From assembly GCA_903829565.1 (NCBI GenBank), contig CAIKQM010000270.1:1-5125 (forward strand): a stretch of 5,125 nucleotides of DNA, given 5' to 3'. This DNA comes from an uncultured Planctomycetota bacterium. GTDB lineage: Bacteria; Planctomycetota; UBA1135; GCA-002686595. Each line of letters begins with the position of its first letter. Within the stretch, counting starts at the first letter, position 1. The position numbers and the translations under genes were made by a program. Of the stretch, positions 1 to 5,125 are shown in pieces. The notes below the pieces were generated by a model that was not told where the DNA came from, ran no database searches, and saw only the letters and a program-made list of their open reading frames with translations.

Positions 1-1
1 C

Positions 2-958
2 ACCGGCATCCTCGATCACATCCAACAACTGCGCAAACGCTTTGCCCTCAAGGAAGGCGTGGTGCTGCCTCCGGTGCGCATCAAGGACAACATTCGGCTT
101 GCACCGAACGGATATCGCGTACTTGTCGGCGGACACGAAGTCGCGCACGGCGAGATCGAGCCGGGCATGTTCCTTGCCATGGATGGCGGGGGTGTCACGG
201 GCAAGGTGCGCGGCAAGGAGACGAAGGACCCCGCCTTTGGTTTGCCGGCCTGGTGGATTGCCGAGTCGGTGCGTGACGAGGCCGAAGTGCGCGGTTTCAC
301 CGTCGTGGACCCCACCAGCGTGCTGGTGACGCACCTGTCCGAAACGCTACGCGCGCAAATCGGCGAGATCCTGACGCGCGACGACATCAAAGAGATGGTT
401 GACGCTGTCAAGAAAACTTCACCGGCCGTTGTCGATGAACTCATCCCTTCGAAGATGAGCTACGGCGATGTGCAGCGCGTGTTGCGCGGCCTGCTGCGCG
501 AAGGCGTCGCTGTGCGCAACTTGCCGGCGATCTTGGAAGCCTGCGCTGACAACAGCTCGAAGACCAAGGACCCCGAGCAGATGATCGAGCTTGTGCGGAT
601 GCGCCTCGCGCGTGCCTTGGTCGAAACGCACGCGGATCGTGATGGCATTGTGCATGCGGTCACGCTGGATCCCGAGGTCGAGAATCGCCTTGCGGCGGCC
701 GTCAACGGCACCGGTGGTCCCGAAGCGGCCATGGTCAATCCCGCGTGGTTGCAAAAGCTCATGGAACGCACCGCAGCTTCCGTCGCCACCTCGACGAAGG
801 GCGGCAAGGATGTGGTCATCCTCGTGCGTTCGAATGTGCGCCGCTTCTTGACCGAGCTGGCGCGCACCTCACTGCCTAAGGTCGCGGTGCTCTCCTACAA
901 CGAAGTTGCGCCCGCGCGTTCTATCCAAACTGCCGCCGTTGTGCGGATGGAGGACTGA
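2..958 (+). CDS. flhA: Flagellar biosynthesis protein FlhA, C-terminal cytoplasmic part (5' end outside window)
   Basis: Partial gene: 318 codons before the TGA at 956-958, open to the left edge with no start in the window. FlhA forms the nonameric export gate of the flagellar type III secretion system in the inner membrane. Its cytoplasmic domain docks chaperone-substrate complexes. Only that domain and the end of the linker are visible; FlhA is usually close to 700 residues, so about half is missing. Family marks seen (fragment numbering): VLPPVRIKDN near 21-30, DPAFGLPAWWI near 76-86, TVVDPTSVLVTHLSE at 100-114, the LREGVAVRNLPAILE segment in the middle, and the terminal VLSYNEVAP strand followed by a short tail ending in RMED. 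No membrane segment is present, as expected for this half. The stop lies two bases before the flhF ATG, so the two are probably co-translated. No frameshift or missing block is apparent. Identification is secure from the continuous match to the family pattern. Confidence 0.96.
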   Translation, partial: TGILDHIQQLRKRFALKEGVVLPPVRIKDNIRLAPNGYRVLVGGHEVAHGEIEPGMFLAMDGGGVTGKVRGKETKDPAFGLPAWWIAESVRDEAEVRGFTVVDPTSVLVTHLSETLRAQIGEILTRDDIKEMVDAVKKTSPAVVDELIPSKMSYGDVQRVLRGLLREGVAVRNLPAILEACADNSSKTKDPEQMIELVRMRLARALVETHADRDGIVHAVTLDPEVENRLAAAVNGTGGPEAAMVNPAWLQKLMERTAASVATSTKGGKDVVILVRSNVRRFLTELARTSLPKVAVLSYNEVAPARSIQTAAVVRMED

Positions 959-960
959 TC

Positions 961-1905
961 ATGCATATCGATCGCATCGTAGGCCGTTCCCTCATGGATG
1001 CTCTCGAACGCGCACGCGCTGCTCATGGCGAGCAAGCCGTGGTGCTTAGCCAAGAAGTGCTCTCAGGCGGTGATGTGGCTCTGGCCGTTGTGCGCAAAGA
1101 TGCTGCCCGTACGACTCCGGCCGCGGGGCGTGCGACAACCTCACGCGACCCGTTGCGCGAAGTGGTCGAGAAGCTCGTGCGTCATGGCGCATCGGAGTCG
1201 TTCGTCGCCCGCATTCGTGCCAGCGTCAACGCCCGTGCAGGCGAAGGCCATGTGCTCGACCTGGCTGCGGAGGCGATCGCAGCCTTGTATCCGGCTGTGG
1301 CCTTGCCGCGCGTTGCCGGTGCAACTCAAGTGGTCGCCTTTGTGGGCGCTACGGGCTCCGGCAAGACCAGCTTGGTCGCGCGCTTGGCTGCGCGCTTGAG
1401 TACCGCACGTCGCAATGTGGCCTTGGTGTCCTTGGATGGCGACCGTCCCGGCGCCGTCGAGCCTTTGGTCGCCGTGGCGCGTGCGCATGGCTTGCCTCTG
1501 CTCGCTCCGCGCGGTGCGGCCGCGTGGGACATCGCGGATCTGTATGGTGCCGACCTGGTGTTGGTGGACACCACGGGTGATGCCGAGCGCGATACCGCGC
1601 AGCTGGCACCCTTCCTCGCGCACGCGTCTGCGAAGCTGCGTCTTTCGACGCACCTCGTGCTGTCGGCGGTGGCTGCGTTGGATGCGCACACGCGCAGCTT
1701 CCAACGCTGGCAAGCACTAGCCCCTGCGGCCTGCGCCATCACCAAACTGGACGAGACCACCAAGCCCGGCGCGACGCTGGAGGCCGCGCTCACGGCTGGC
1801 CTGCCCGTCTCGTTCTACAGCACTAGCGCGCAACTCGACGCGGGCTTCCATCGTGCCGCTCCTGATCACGCTGCGGATCTTTACTTGCAAGGCGCACTCG
1901 CATGA
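961..1905 (+). CDS. flhF: FlhF, SRP-type GTPase for flagellar placement (divergent)
   Basis: 314 residues, ATG at 961 with a strong Shine-Dalgarno TGGAGG at 948-953 (7-base spacer) inside the end of flhA. FlhF is the third SRP-family GTPase, with Ffh and FtsY. It marks the site of flagellar assembly at the membrane. The N-terminal B domain (about 1-50, beginning MHIDRIVGRSLMDALERARA) is followed by a short N domain and the G domain. Visible G motifs: P-loop GATGSGKT 129-136, G2 region DGDRPGAVEPL 159-169, G3 DTTGD 203-207, G4 TKLDET 261-266. Odd points: most FlhF proteins have D-x-Y-R-x-G-A-x-E-Q-L at G2, and here Tyr is Asp and Gln is Pro. G3 is usually DTAGR or DTVGM. The G5 loop, usually like STGQxVPEDI, reads STSAQLDAGF at 287-296. 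The linker between B and N domains is short, so the protein is at the small end for the family. Its stop overlaps the flhG start (ATGA). The family is certain; normal GTPase behaviour is not. Confidence 0.93.
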   Translation: MHIDRIVGRSLMDALERARAAHGEQAVVLSQEVLSGGDVALAVVRKDAARTTPAAGRATTSRDPLREVVEKLVRHGASESFVARIRASVNARAGEGHVLDLAAEAIAALYPAVALPRVAGATQVVAFVGATGSGKTSLVARLAARLSTARRNVALVSLDGDRPGAVEPLVAVARAHGLPLLAPRGAAAWDIADLYGADLVLVDTTGDAERDTAQLAPFLAHASAKLRLSTHLVLSAVAALDAHTRSFQRWQALAPAACAITKLDETTKPGATLEAALTAGLPVSFYSTSAQLDAGFHRAAPDHAADLYLQGALA

Positions 1906-2747
1906 AACAGTCCTCGTTGGATGTCGCTCGTCGCGCACCCATTGTCGTCATCACCGGTGGCAAGGGCGGCGTAGGCAAGACCATGTTGGCTGTCAACGCG
2001 GCGCTCGCTGTCGCTCGTCGTGGTCGCCGCACCTTGTTGGTTGATCTTGACTTGGGCCTTGCCGATGTGGGTGTGCTCCTTGGTCGCGCGCCTGCGCACA
2101 CCTTGGAAGACGTGCTGCTCTCCGGTCTCGATCCGCGCGAAGCCATCGTGACGGTGGAAGCCAACCTTGATGTGTTGTGTGGTTCCTCAGGCACGACGCG
2201 CATGGCTGAACTCGCACCGTTCGAGCGCGCGCGCTTGGTGGGCACACTCAAGCAGCTGGCTGTGCACTACGACTTGGTCCTGTGCGATGGCGCAGCCGGC
2301 ATTGGCGCCGATGCGCTGTCGTTCTGTGCCGTGGCTGATCATGTGGTCCTCGTCACGACGCCGGATCCGGCCGCGCTGACGGATGCGTACGGCTTGATGA
2401 AGGCCCTCGACAGCTTTGGAGAACAAACGGGTCGTGAGATCCCCACACCTGAAGTGATCGTCAATCGCGCCGCATCTTTGGAAGAAGCCGATAGCGTGGC
2501 CACCAAGTTGCGTGCCGTCTGTGAGCGCTTTCTGTCGCGTTCGCCCAAGTCAGCCGGGTGGCTACCCGCATCGGGGCTGGTGGAGCTCGCCTGCCGCCTC
2601 CAGAAGCCCTTTGCAGCGGATTCCGCCGGGCTATCCAGCACCCAAGGCCTCTTGCAGGGCTGTCTAGGACGCTTGGCATCGCGTCTCGAGCGCTTGTGCC
2701 CGAACCGGGAAACCGTTGCCACCTGCTCAAGGGTTTCCGCCTCGTGA
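1902..2747 (+). CDS. flhG: FlhG (FleN/YlxH), MinD-type ATPase controlling flagellar number
   Basis: 281 residues; ATG at 1902 overlaps the flhF stop. It is the only possible start, because the frame is closed by TGA at 1863-1865 with no ATG, GTG or TTG in between. AAGG at 1889-1892 is a modest ribosome site. FlhG is a ParA/MinD ATPase that dimerises on the membrane, limits flagellar number and acts on FlhF. Visible motifs: deviant Walker A GGKGGVGKT 19-27, the FlhG signature VDLDLGLADVGVLLG 47-61, switch-like CDGAAGIGADALSF 128-141, TTPDPAALTDAYGLMKAL 152-169, and VNRAASLEEADSV near 187-199. The stretch 249-266 (GLLQGCLGRLASRLERLC) looks like the amphipathic membrane-targeting helix expected near the C-terminus. 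A polar tail of about 15 residues follows. Odd point: the N-terminus before the first strand is only about 12 residues (MKQSSLDVARRA) and lacks a clear DQAxxLR motif, which in other FlhG proteins stimulates FlhF GTPase activity. Soj/MinD proper are less likely given the signatures and neighbours. Confidence 0.93.
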   Translation: MKQSSLDVARRAPIVVITGGKGGVGKTMLAVNAALAVARRGRRTLLVDLDLGLADVGVLLGRAPAHTLEDVLLSGLDPREAIVTVEANLDVLCGSSGTTRMAELAPFERARLVGTLKQLAVHYDLVLCDGAAGIGADALSFCAVADHVVLVTTPDPAALTDAYGLMKALDSFGEQTGREIPTPEVIVNRAASLEEADSVATKLRAVCERFLSRSPKSAGWLPASGLVELACRLQKPFAADSAGLSSTQGLLQGCLGRLASRLERLCPNRETVATCSRVSAS

Positions 2748-3001
2748 TCGACAAGACCAAAGACGGCTTGCGTAGAGAGTGGGCTACCGCGGGGACTCAT
2801 GTCGCCGTGGCCGCTGCGGCTCTCCTCGCGCTGCTGTCGCTGTTCCATCGTGTTCCGGTCTGGGTCGCCTGCTTGCGGGGCCTGGGCGCCTTCTTGGCTG
2901 CCACGCTCGTGGTGCGCAGCTTCGGATGGCTCCTCAGTGCCACACGCCAGTTGCGCGTCAAGTCTGCTGGACACACTGCCAAGGCGACATCGACCAAGTA
3001 A
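2744..3001 (+). CDS. Small two-TM membrane protein between flhG and the sigma factor, unrecognised
   Basis: I do not recognise a family. Read from GTG at 2744 it has 85 residues, ending at TAA 2999-3001. The GTG shares bases with the flhG stop (GTGA), and AAGGG at 2729-2733 sits 10 bases upstream, so coupled translation is likely. In-frame starts further upstream (ATG 2558, GTG 2696) would read a second frame inside flhG and give a low-complexity, Pro/Arg-rich leader, so I prefer 2744. Structure: a charged N-terminus (MIDKTKDGLRREW), hydrophobic segment 1 at about 18-34 (THVAVAAAALLALLSLF), a short turn with HRVP, a second hydrophobic stretch at about 38-64 containing one Arg at 45, then a basic, Lys/Thr-rich tail to residue 85. 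Positive charges at both ends suggest a hairpin with both termini in the cytoplasm. Position between flhG and fliA suggests a flagellar role, but none can be assigned. The hydrophobic pattern and coupled start make a real gene likely. Confidence 0.72.
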   Translation: MIDKTKDGLRREWATAGTHVAVAAAALLALLSLFHRVPVWVACLRGLGAFLAATLVVRSFGWLLSATRQLRVKSAGHTAKATSTK

Positions 3002-3016
3002 CCCATGACCTTCATG

Positions 3017-3023
3017 AGAGGAG
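3017..3023 (+). promoter_or_regulatory. Strong ribosome binding site for the sigma factor
   Basis: AGAGGAG at 3017-3023 lies 6 bases before the GTG at 3030. It is a near-consensus Shine-Dalgarno, better than that of most neighbours. It fixes the non-ATG start and suggests the sigma factor is translated independently of the preceding small gene, whose stop is at 3001. Confidence 0.75.
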
Positions 3024-3029
3024 ACGCCG

Positions 3030-3773
3030 GTGCCTGAGTGGCAAGTGACACGCCCGCGCGGCCTCGAGCCGGCGCAGCGCGACGCCCTTGTGATGGAGCA
3101 TCTGCCGCTCCTGAAGCATGTGGTGGGCCGCATGAGCGTGCCGCACGGCATGGAGCGTGAGGACTTGGCTGGTTACGGCATGATCGGCCTCTTGCAGGCT
3201 GCGGATACCTGGGATCCCGAGCGCGGCCTGAAGTTCTCGACGTACGCGTACCCGAAGATTCGCGGTGCGGTGTTGGATGAGCTGCGCCGTCGCGATGCCT
3301 TGACGCGCAACCAGCGCGAGATGTTGCGCGATGTGGAGACCTGTGTGCGGCGGTTGTCGCACGAGCATGGTGTCGCGCCCACGCCCGAAGAGATCGCCAA
3401 GGAGATGGCGCTGGATGTGTCCGAGATCGAAGAGATCTTGGCCGATGCGCGCGCAGCGCACGAATGTTCGTTGGATGCGGACTCTGGCGGCGAAGAACGC
3501 ACGAGTCTCGGGGCCTTGATTGGCGATCCGCGTTGCGAAGATCCCCATGGTTCCGTGGAGTTCGACGAGCAGAAGCAACTGCTGGTGGAAGCCATCCAGG
3601 AACTGCCCGAACAAGAGAAGACCGTCATCACCTTGTACTGGGCGGAAGGTCTGCTCTTGAAAGAGATCGCCGAGATCATCGGCGTGACGGAGTCGCGTGT
3701 CAGTCAGATCCACAGTGCGGCGATCTATCGCTTGAACCGCCGCTTTGCTCAACGAAACGGCGGTCGTGCTTGA
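3030..3773 (+). CDS. fliA: Flagellar sigma factor, sigma-28 family (FliA/SigD/WhiG type)
   Basis: 247 residues, the normal family length, starting with GTG at 3030 behind a strong ribosome site. It directs RNA polymerase to late flagellar and chemotaxis promoters. Three sigma regions are intact. Region 2 (about 20-88) contains HLPLLKHVVGRM, EDLAGYGMIGLLQAAD, and FSTYAYPKIRGAVLDELRRRD, the -10 recognition and core-binding section typical of this group. Region 3 (about 91-137) contains LTRNQREMLRDVE and the PTPEEIAKEMALDVSEIEEIL helix pair. Region 4 (about 184-240) has LVEAIQELPEQEKTVITLYW, then the helix-turn-helix LKEIAEIIGVTESRVSQIHS, which binds the -35 element. There is no region 1.1 and no non-conserved insertion, as in group 3 sigmas. 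No anti-sigma factor gene (flgM) is recognisable in the window. The choice between the names FliA, SigD and WhiG is one of taxonomy; the flagellar neighbours argue for a motility role rather than sporulation. Confidence 0.94.
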   Translation: MPEWQVTRPRGLEPAQRDALVMEHLPLLKHVVGRMSVPHGMEREDLAGYGMIGLLQAADTWDPERGLKFSTYAYPKIRGAVLDELRRRDALTRNQREMLRDVETCVRRLSHEHGVAPTPEEIAKEMALDVSEIEEILADARAAHECSLDADSGGEERTSLGALIGDPRCEDPHGSVEFDEQKQLLVEAIQELPEQEKTVITLYWAEGLLLKEIAEIIGVTESRVSQIHSAAIYRLNRRFAQRNGGRA

Positions 3774-3801
3774 GGCCTGACAGCCTCGGCGGAACACAAC
3801 G

Positions 3802-4017
3802 ATGGAAGCTCGCATCCTCAAGTCCAATCAAGTGGTTGACGCTACAGGTCCGTTGCCCTCGGCAACCGCGCCGGCCACTCGCACGGGCACGACTGTGCCC
3901 GCCAAACACACCAAGCGCGCACGGCTAGTGGAAGCCGAAGGCGGCGCGTTGGCAATCGAATGCACCTGCTCGTGCGGCGAGATCACGCTCGTCGAGCTCG
4001 AGCTGCCCAAGTCCTGA
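3802..4017 (+). CDS. Small CxCxC-motif protein downstream of fliA, function unknown
   Basis: 71 residues, ATG at 3802 and TGA at 4015-4017, 28 bases after the sigma factor. The only ribosome-site candidate is a weak GGCGGAA at 3788-3794. The N-terminal half (about 1-40) is Thr/Pro/Ala-rich, likely disordered, and turns basic (KHTKRAR at 35-41). The C-terminal half looks like one small beta unit: ARLVEAEGGALAIEC, then a tight cluster C54-T-C56-S-C58-G, then EITLVELELP. The three alternate cysteines could bind a metal or be redox-active, though a lone CxCxC would need another ligand or a partner chain. There is no signal peptide or membrane segment, so it is probably cytoplasmic. I do not recognise a named family. 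Its place right after fliA is where SwrB lies in Bacillus, but there is no sequence resemblance to support that. The alternating polar/hydrophobic C-terminus makes a chance ORF unlikely. Confidence 0.7.
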   Translation: MEARILKSNQVVDATGPLPSATAPATRTGTTVPAKHTKRARLVEAEGGALAIECTCSCGEITLVELELPKS

Positions 4018-4046
4018 TCCTCCCCAAGTCCCATCCAAGACGCACT

Positions 4047-4580
4047 ATGAAGACCTCCCTGCTAGCCCTTGTTGTGGTGTGCGCCGCGTGCAAGACCACC
4101 GTCAATGAACCTGAGACGGAAGCTCCGGTCCGCAGCTCGATTGTTGTGGGTGAGCCTTCGCGCCTGTACGCGCGTGATGGTTCGGTCGTCGATGCCTCGG
4201 GCGCGACGGTTCCCAGCGGCACTTCGGATGCGCCGGTGCGCGCCGTCGGCGAGCGCGATGGGAGCCGCACGTACTTGCTGGAGCTCTATCAGAAAGCGAT
4301 GGACGACAAGGACCAGCTGACGGTGGAAGTGCAAGCACTCCAGGCGCAGCTAGATCTCGAACGCAAGGAGAAGGCCGCGCTGCAAGCCGAACGCGACGAA
4401 GCGCGTGCAGCAGCCACCGCCGCTCAAACCCAGACCAATGTCAAGGATGCCGAGCTGCGTGACCTGTCCGGTCGCTTGGTGCAAGCCCAGATCAAGCGCC
4501 TCGAAGCCGAGAAGCTGCTACTCGAGCACTTGGTGGCCACGCAGTCGGCCACACCCGCGCCCCAAGGAGGCGGTCAGTGA
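4047..4580 (+). CDS. Putative lipoprotein with long coiled coil, unrecognised
   Basis: 177 residues from ATG at 4047 to TGA 4578-4580. An in-frame ATG at 3960 would overlap the previous gene and put a charged segment ahead of the signal peptide, so 4047 is preferred although no convincing Shine-Dalgarno precedes it. Residues 1-15 (MKTSLLALVVVCAAC) look like a short lipoprotein signal peptide with cleavage before C15. The -3 residue is Cys instead of the usual Leu, so the lipobox is imperfect. Residue +2 is Lys, not Asp, which favours outer-membrane sorting if the cell is a diderm. Residues 16-72 are polar, Ser/Val/Ala-rich and probably extended. Residues about 75-166 form a long Leu/Ala/Glu/Arg/Gln-rich coiled coil (for example LTVEVQALQAQLDLERKEKA), and the tail 167-177 is Pro/Gly/Gln-rich. 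No enzyme motif is visible. Its stop overlaps the next lipoprotein's start (GTGA), so the two are probably made together and may interact. A motor-associated or envelope role is inferred from position only. Confidence 0.78.
   Translation: MKTSLLALVVVCAACKTTVNEPETEAPVRSSIVVGEPSRLYARDGSVVDASGATVPSGTSDAPVRAVGERDGSRTYLLELYQKAMDDKDQLTVEVQALQAQLDLERKEKAALQAERDEARAAATAAQTQTNVKDAELRDLSGRLVQAQIKRLEAEKLLLEHLVATQSATPAPQGGGQ
4564..4570 (+). promoter_or_regulatory. Consensus Shine-Dalgarno deciding a GTG start
   Basis: AAGGAGG at 4564-4570, a full anti-16S match, lies 6 bases before GTG 4577. It sits inside the last codons of the coiled-coil lipoprotein gene. It is the main evidence that the next gene begins at this GTG and not at a later ATG. 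Confidence 0.85.
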
Positions 4581-5125
4581 GAGCAGCACTCCTATGTGTG
4601 TTGGGCCTGATGGCGTGCACGGCTACGCGTAGCGAGCTCACACCTGTGGCGCGTGCTCGTGTGGCTTCCGACTACGGGTCGTACTCGTTGCGCCGTGTAG
4701 GTGTGCTGCCCTTCGAAGGTGCAGCCATCGAGATCGATCATGGCAAGGAGCTGCAGGCCAGCTTCGTTGCCGAGTTGTCGACGCAGGTCTCATGGGAGAT
4801 CGTGTCTTTGACAGCGGCTGACTTGGAAGAGTTGCCCCAGCACGACTCGTTGCGTCGCGGACGCGGCAAGCCCGAGGCCATTCTCGAGCTGGCGCGTCGC
4901 TACCGCCTTGATGGCATCATCGTGGGCACGGTGGCCGAGCTGTCGACCTGGCCCCAAGCGCGTGCCGGTATCGAAGTGGATTTGGTTGCGAGCGAAACCG
5001 GGCTCGCCATCTGGAGCGGCCGCGTGCAGGTCGATGCTGCCCAGCAACTCACACGCGAACACTTGCAGCGTTGGCTCGACGACACGCGCGCTGAGCACGC
5101 CGCCACCGAGAGCGCCGAGGTGTGG
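4577..5125 (+). CDS. Outer-membrane-type lipoprotein, CsgG/TolB-N/FlgO-like fold (3' end outside window)
   Basis: Open to the right edge: 183 codons without a stop from GTG at 4577, which overlaps the preceding stop and has a consensus ribosome site. Residues 1-14 (MRAALLCVLGLMAC) are a textbook lipoprotein signal with lipobox LMA-C14. The +2 residue is Thr, consistent with outer-membrane sorting in a diderm. After a short linker the mature part reads LRRVGVLPFEG at 38-48, a helix with ELQASFVAELSTQ at 58-70, strand WEIVSLT, helix with AILELARRYRLDGIIVGTV at 101-119, strand GIEVDLVASETGLAIWSG at 131-148, then a long helix. This order (strand with LPFEG, helix, strand, helix ending in ADGII-type, strand, TG..IW) is the pattern of CsgG, TolB N-terminal, GNA1162 and FlgO-like periplasmic domains. 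These proteins form or attach to outer-membrane rings and pores. Given flagellar neighbours, an FlgO-like outer-membrane motor part is an attractive inference, but the exact family cannot be settled by eye. Confidence 0.8.
   Translation, partial: MRAALLCVLGLMACTATRSELTPVARARVASDYGSYSLRRVGVLPFEGAAIEIDHGKELQASFVAELSTQVSWEIVSLTAADLEELPQHDSLRRGRGKPEAILELARRYRLDGIIVGTVAELSTWPQARAGIEVDLVASETGLAIWSGRVQVDAAQQLTREHLQRWLDDTRAEHAATESAEVW

Noticed and set aside
2487..2494. GCCGATAG, resembling a sigma-28 -10 element
   Set aside because: No CTAAA-like -35 at the right distance, and it is inside flhG coding sequence encoding a conserved segment; chance match.
2558..2743. Upstream extension of the two-TM protein to ATG 2558 or GTG 2696
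   Set aside because: The extra residues lie inside flhG in another frame, are Arg/Pro-rich and do not resemble a domain; the coupled GTG at 2744 explains the gene better.
2339..3151. Long minus-strand open frame (270 codons) across flhG, the small membrane gene and the sigma factor start
   Set aside because: It runs antisense to three better-supported genes, has Arg/Ser/Gly-rich composition without domain patterns, and is the usual by-product of high GC content.
3770..3789. Possible hairpin after the sigma factor stop (GAGGC at 3772-3776 pairing with GCCTC at 3783-3787)
   Set aside because: Only five G-C-rich pairs plus two wobble pairs, with no U-tract after it and the next gene starting 13 bases later. 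Not enough for a terminator.
3012..3827. Long minus-strand open frame (271 codons) antisense to the sigma factor
   Set aside because: It mirrors the sigma gene almost exactly; the His/Arg/Gln-rich translation shows no domain. The plus-strand product is unmistakable.
3960..4046. Upstream ATG 3960 as start of the coiled-coil lipoprotein
   Set aside because: It would overlap the CxCxC gene in another frame and bury the lipoprotein signal peptide behind a charged leader.

Overview
The window is a high-GC, gene-dense, all-plus-strand block of a bacterial flagellar operon. It is laid out flhA (3' part) - flhF - flhG - small two-TM membrane protein - flagellar sigma factor (FliA/SigD type) - small CxCxC protein - coiled-coil lipoprotein - second lipoprotein (runs off the end). 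Gaps are at most 29 bases. Three junctions are stop/start overlaps: ATGA at 1902-1905, GTGA at 2744-2747 and GTGA at 4577-4580. This points to one polycistronic, translationally coupled transcript. I see no promoter, terminator, RNA gene, repeat array, CRISPR or mobile element.

Region by region: positions 2-958 encode the cytoplasmic domain of the export-gate protein FlhA. Positions 961-2747 encode the GTPase/ATPase pair FlhF and FlhG, which set where and how many flagella are built. Positions 2744-3001 hold an unrecognised 85-residue membrane protein. Positions 3030-3773 encode a complete sigma-28-family factor with regions 2, 3 and 4. Positions 3802-5125 are the least familiar part: a 71-residue protein with a Cys-x-Cys-x-Cys cluster, followed by two predicted lipoproteins, one mostly coiled coil and one resembling the CsgG/TolB-N/FlgO-like fold.

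The organism is probably a diderm (Gram-negative-type) flagellated bacterium. The reasons are two consecutive lipoproteins without the Asp+2 retention signal, and one with an outer-membrane-type fold. The order flhA-flhF-flhG-fliA is widespread, so it does not fix the phylum. The divergent FlhF and the unfamiliar downstream genes suggest a lineage away from the well-studied Proteobacteria (for example Planctomycetota, Myxococcota or a related deep branch), but this is only a guess.

Functionally, FlhA receives export substrates, FlhF/FlhG position and count basal bodies, and the sigma factor switches on late flagellar genes. The lipoproteins could be lineage-specific periplasmic or outer-membrane parts of the motor. 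The main points for follow-up are the altered G-motifs of FlhF together with the missing FlhF-activating motif of FlhG, and the three or four uncharacterised genes around the sigma factor. One of these (4577 onward) starts with GTG and is easily missed.
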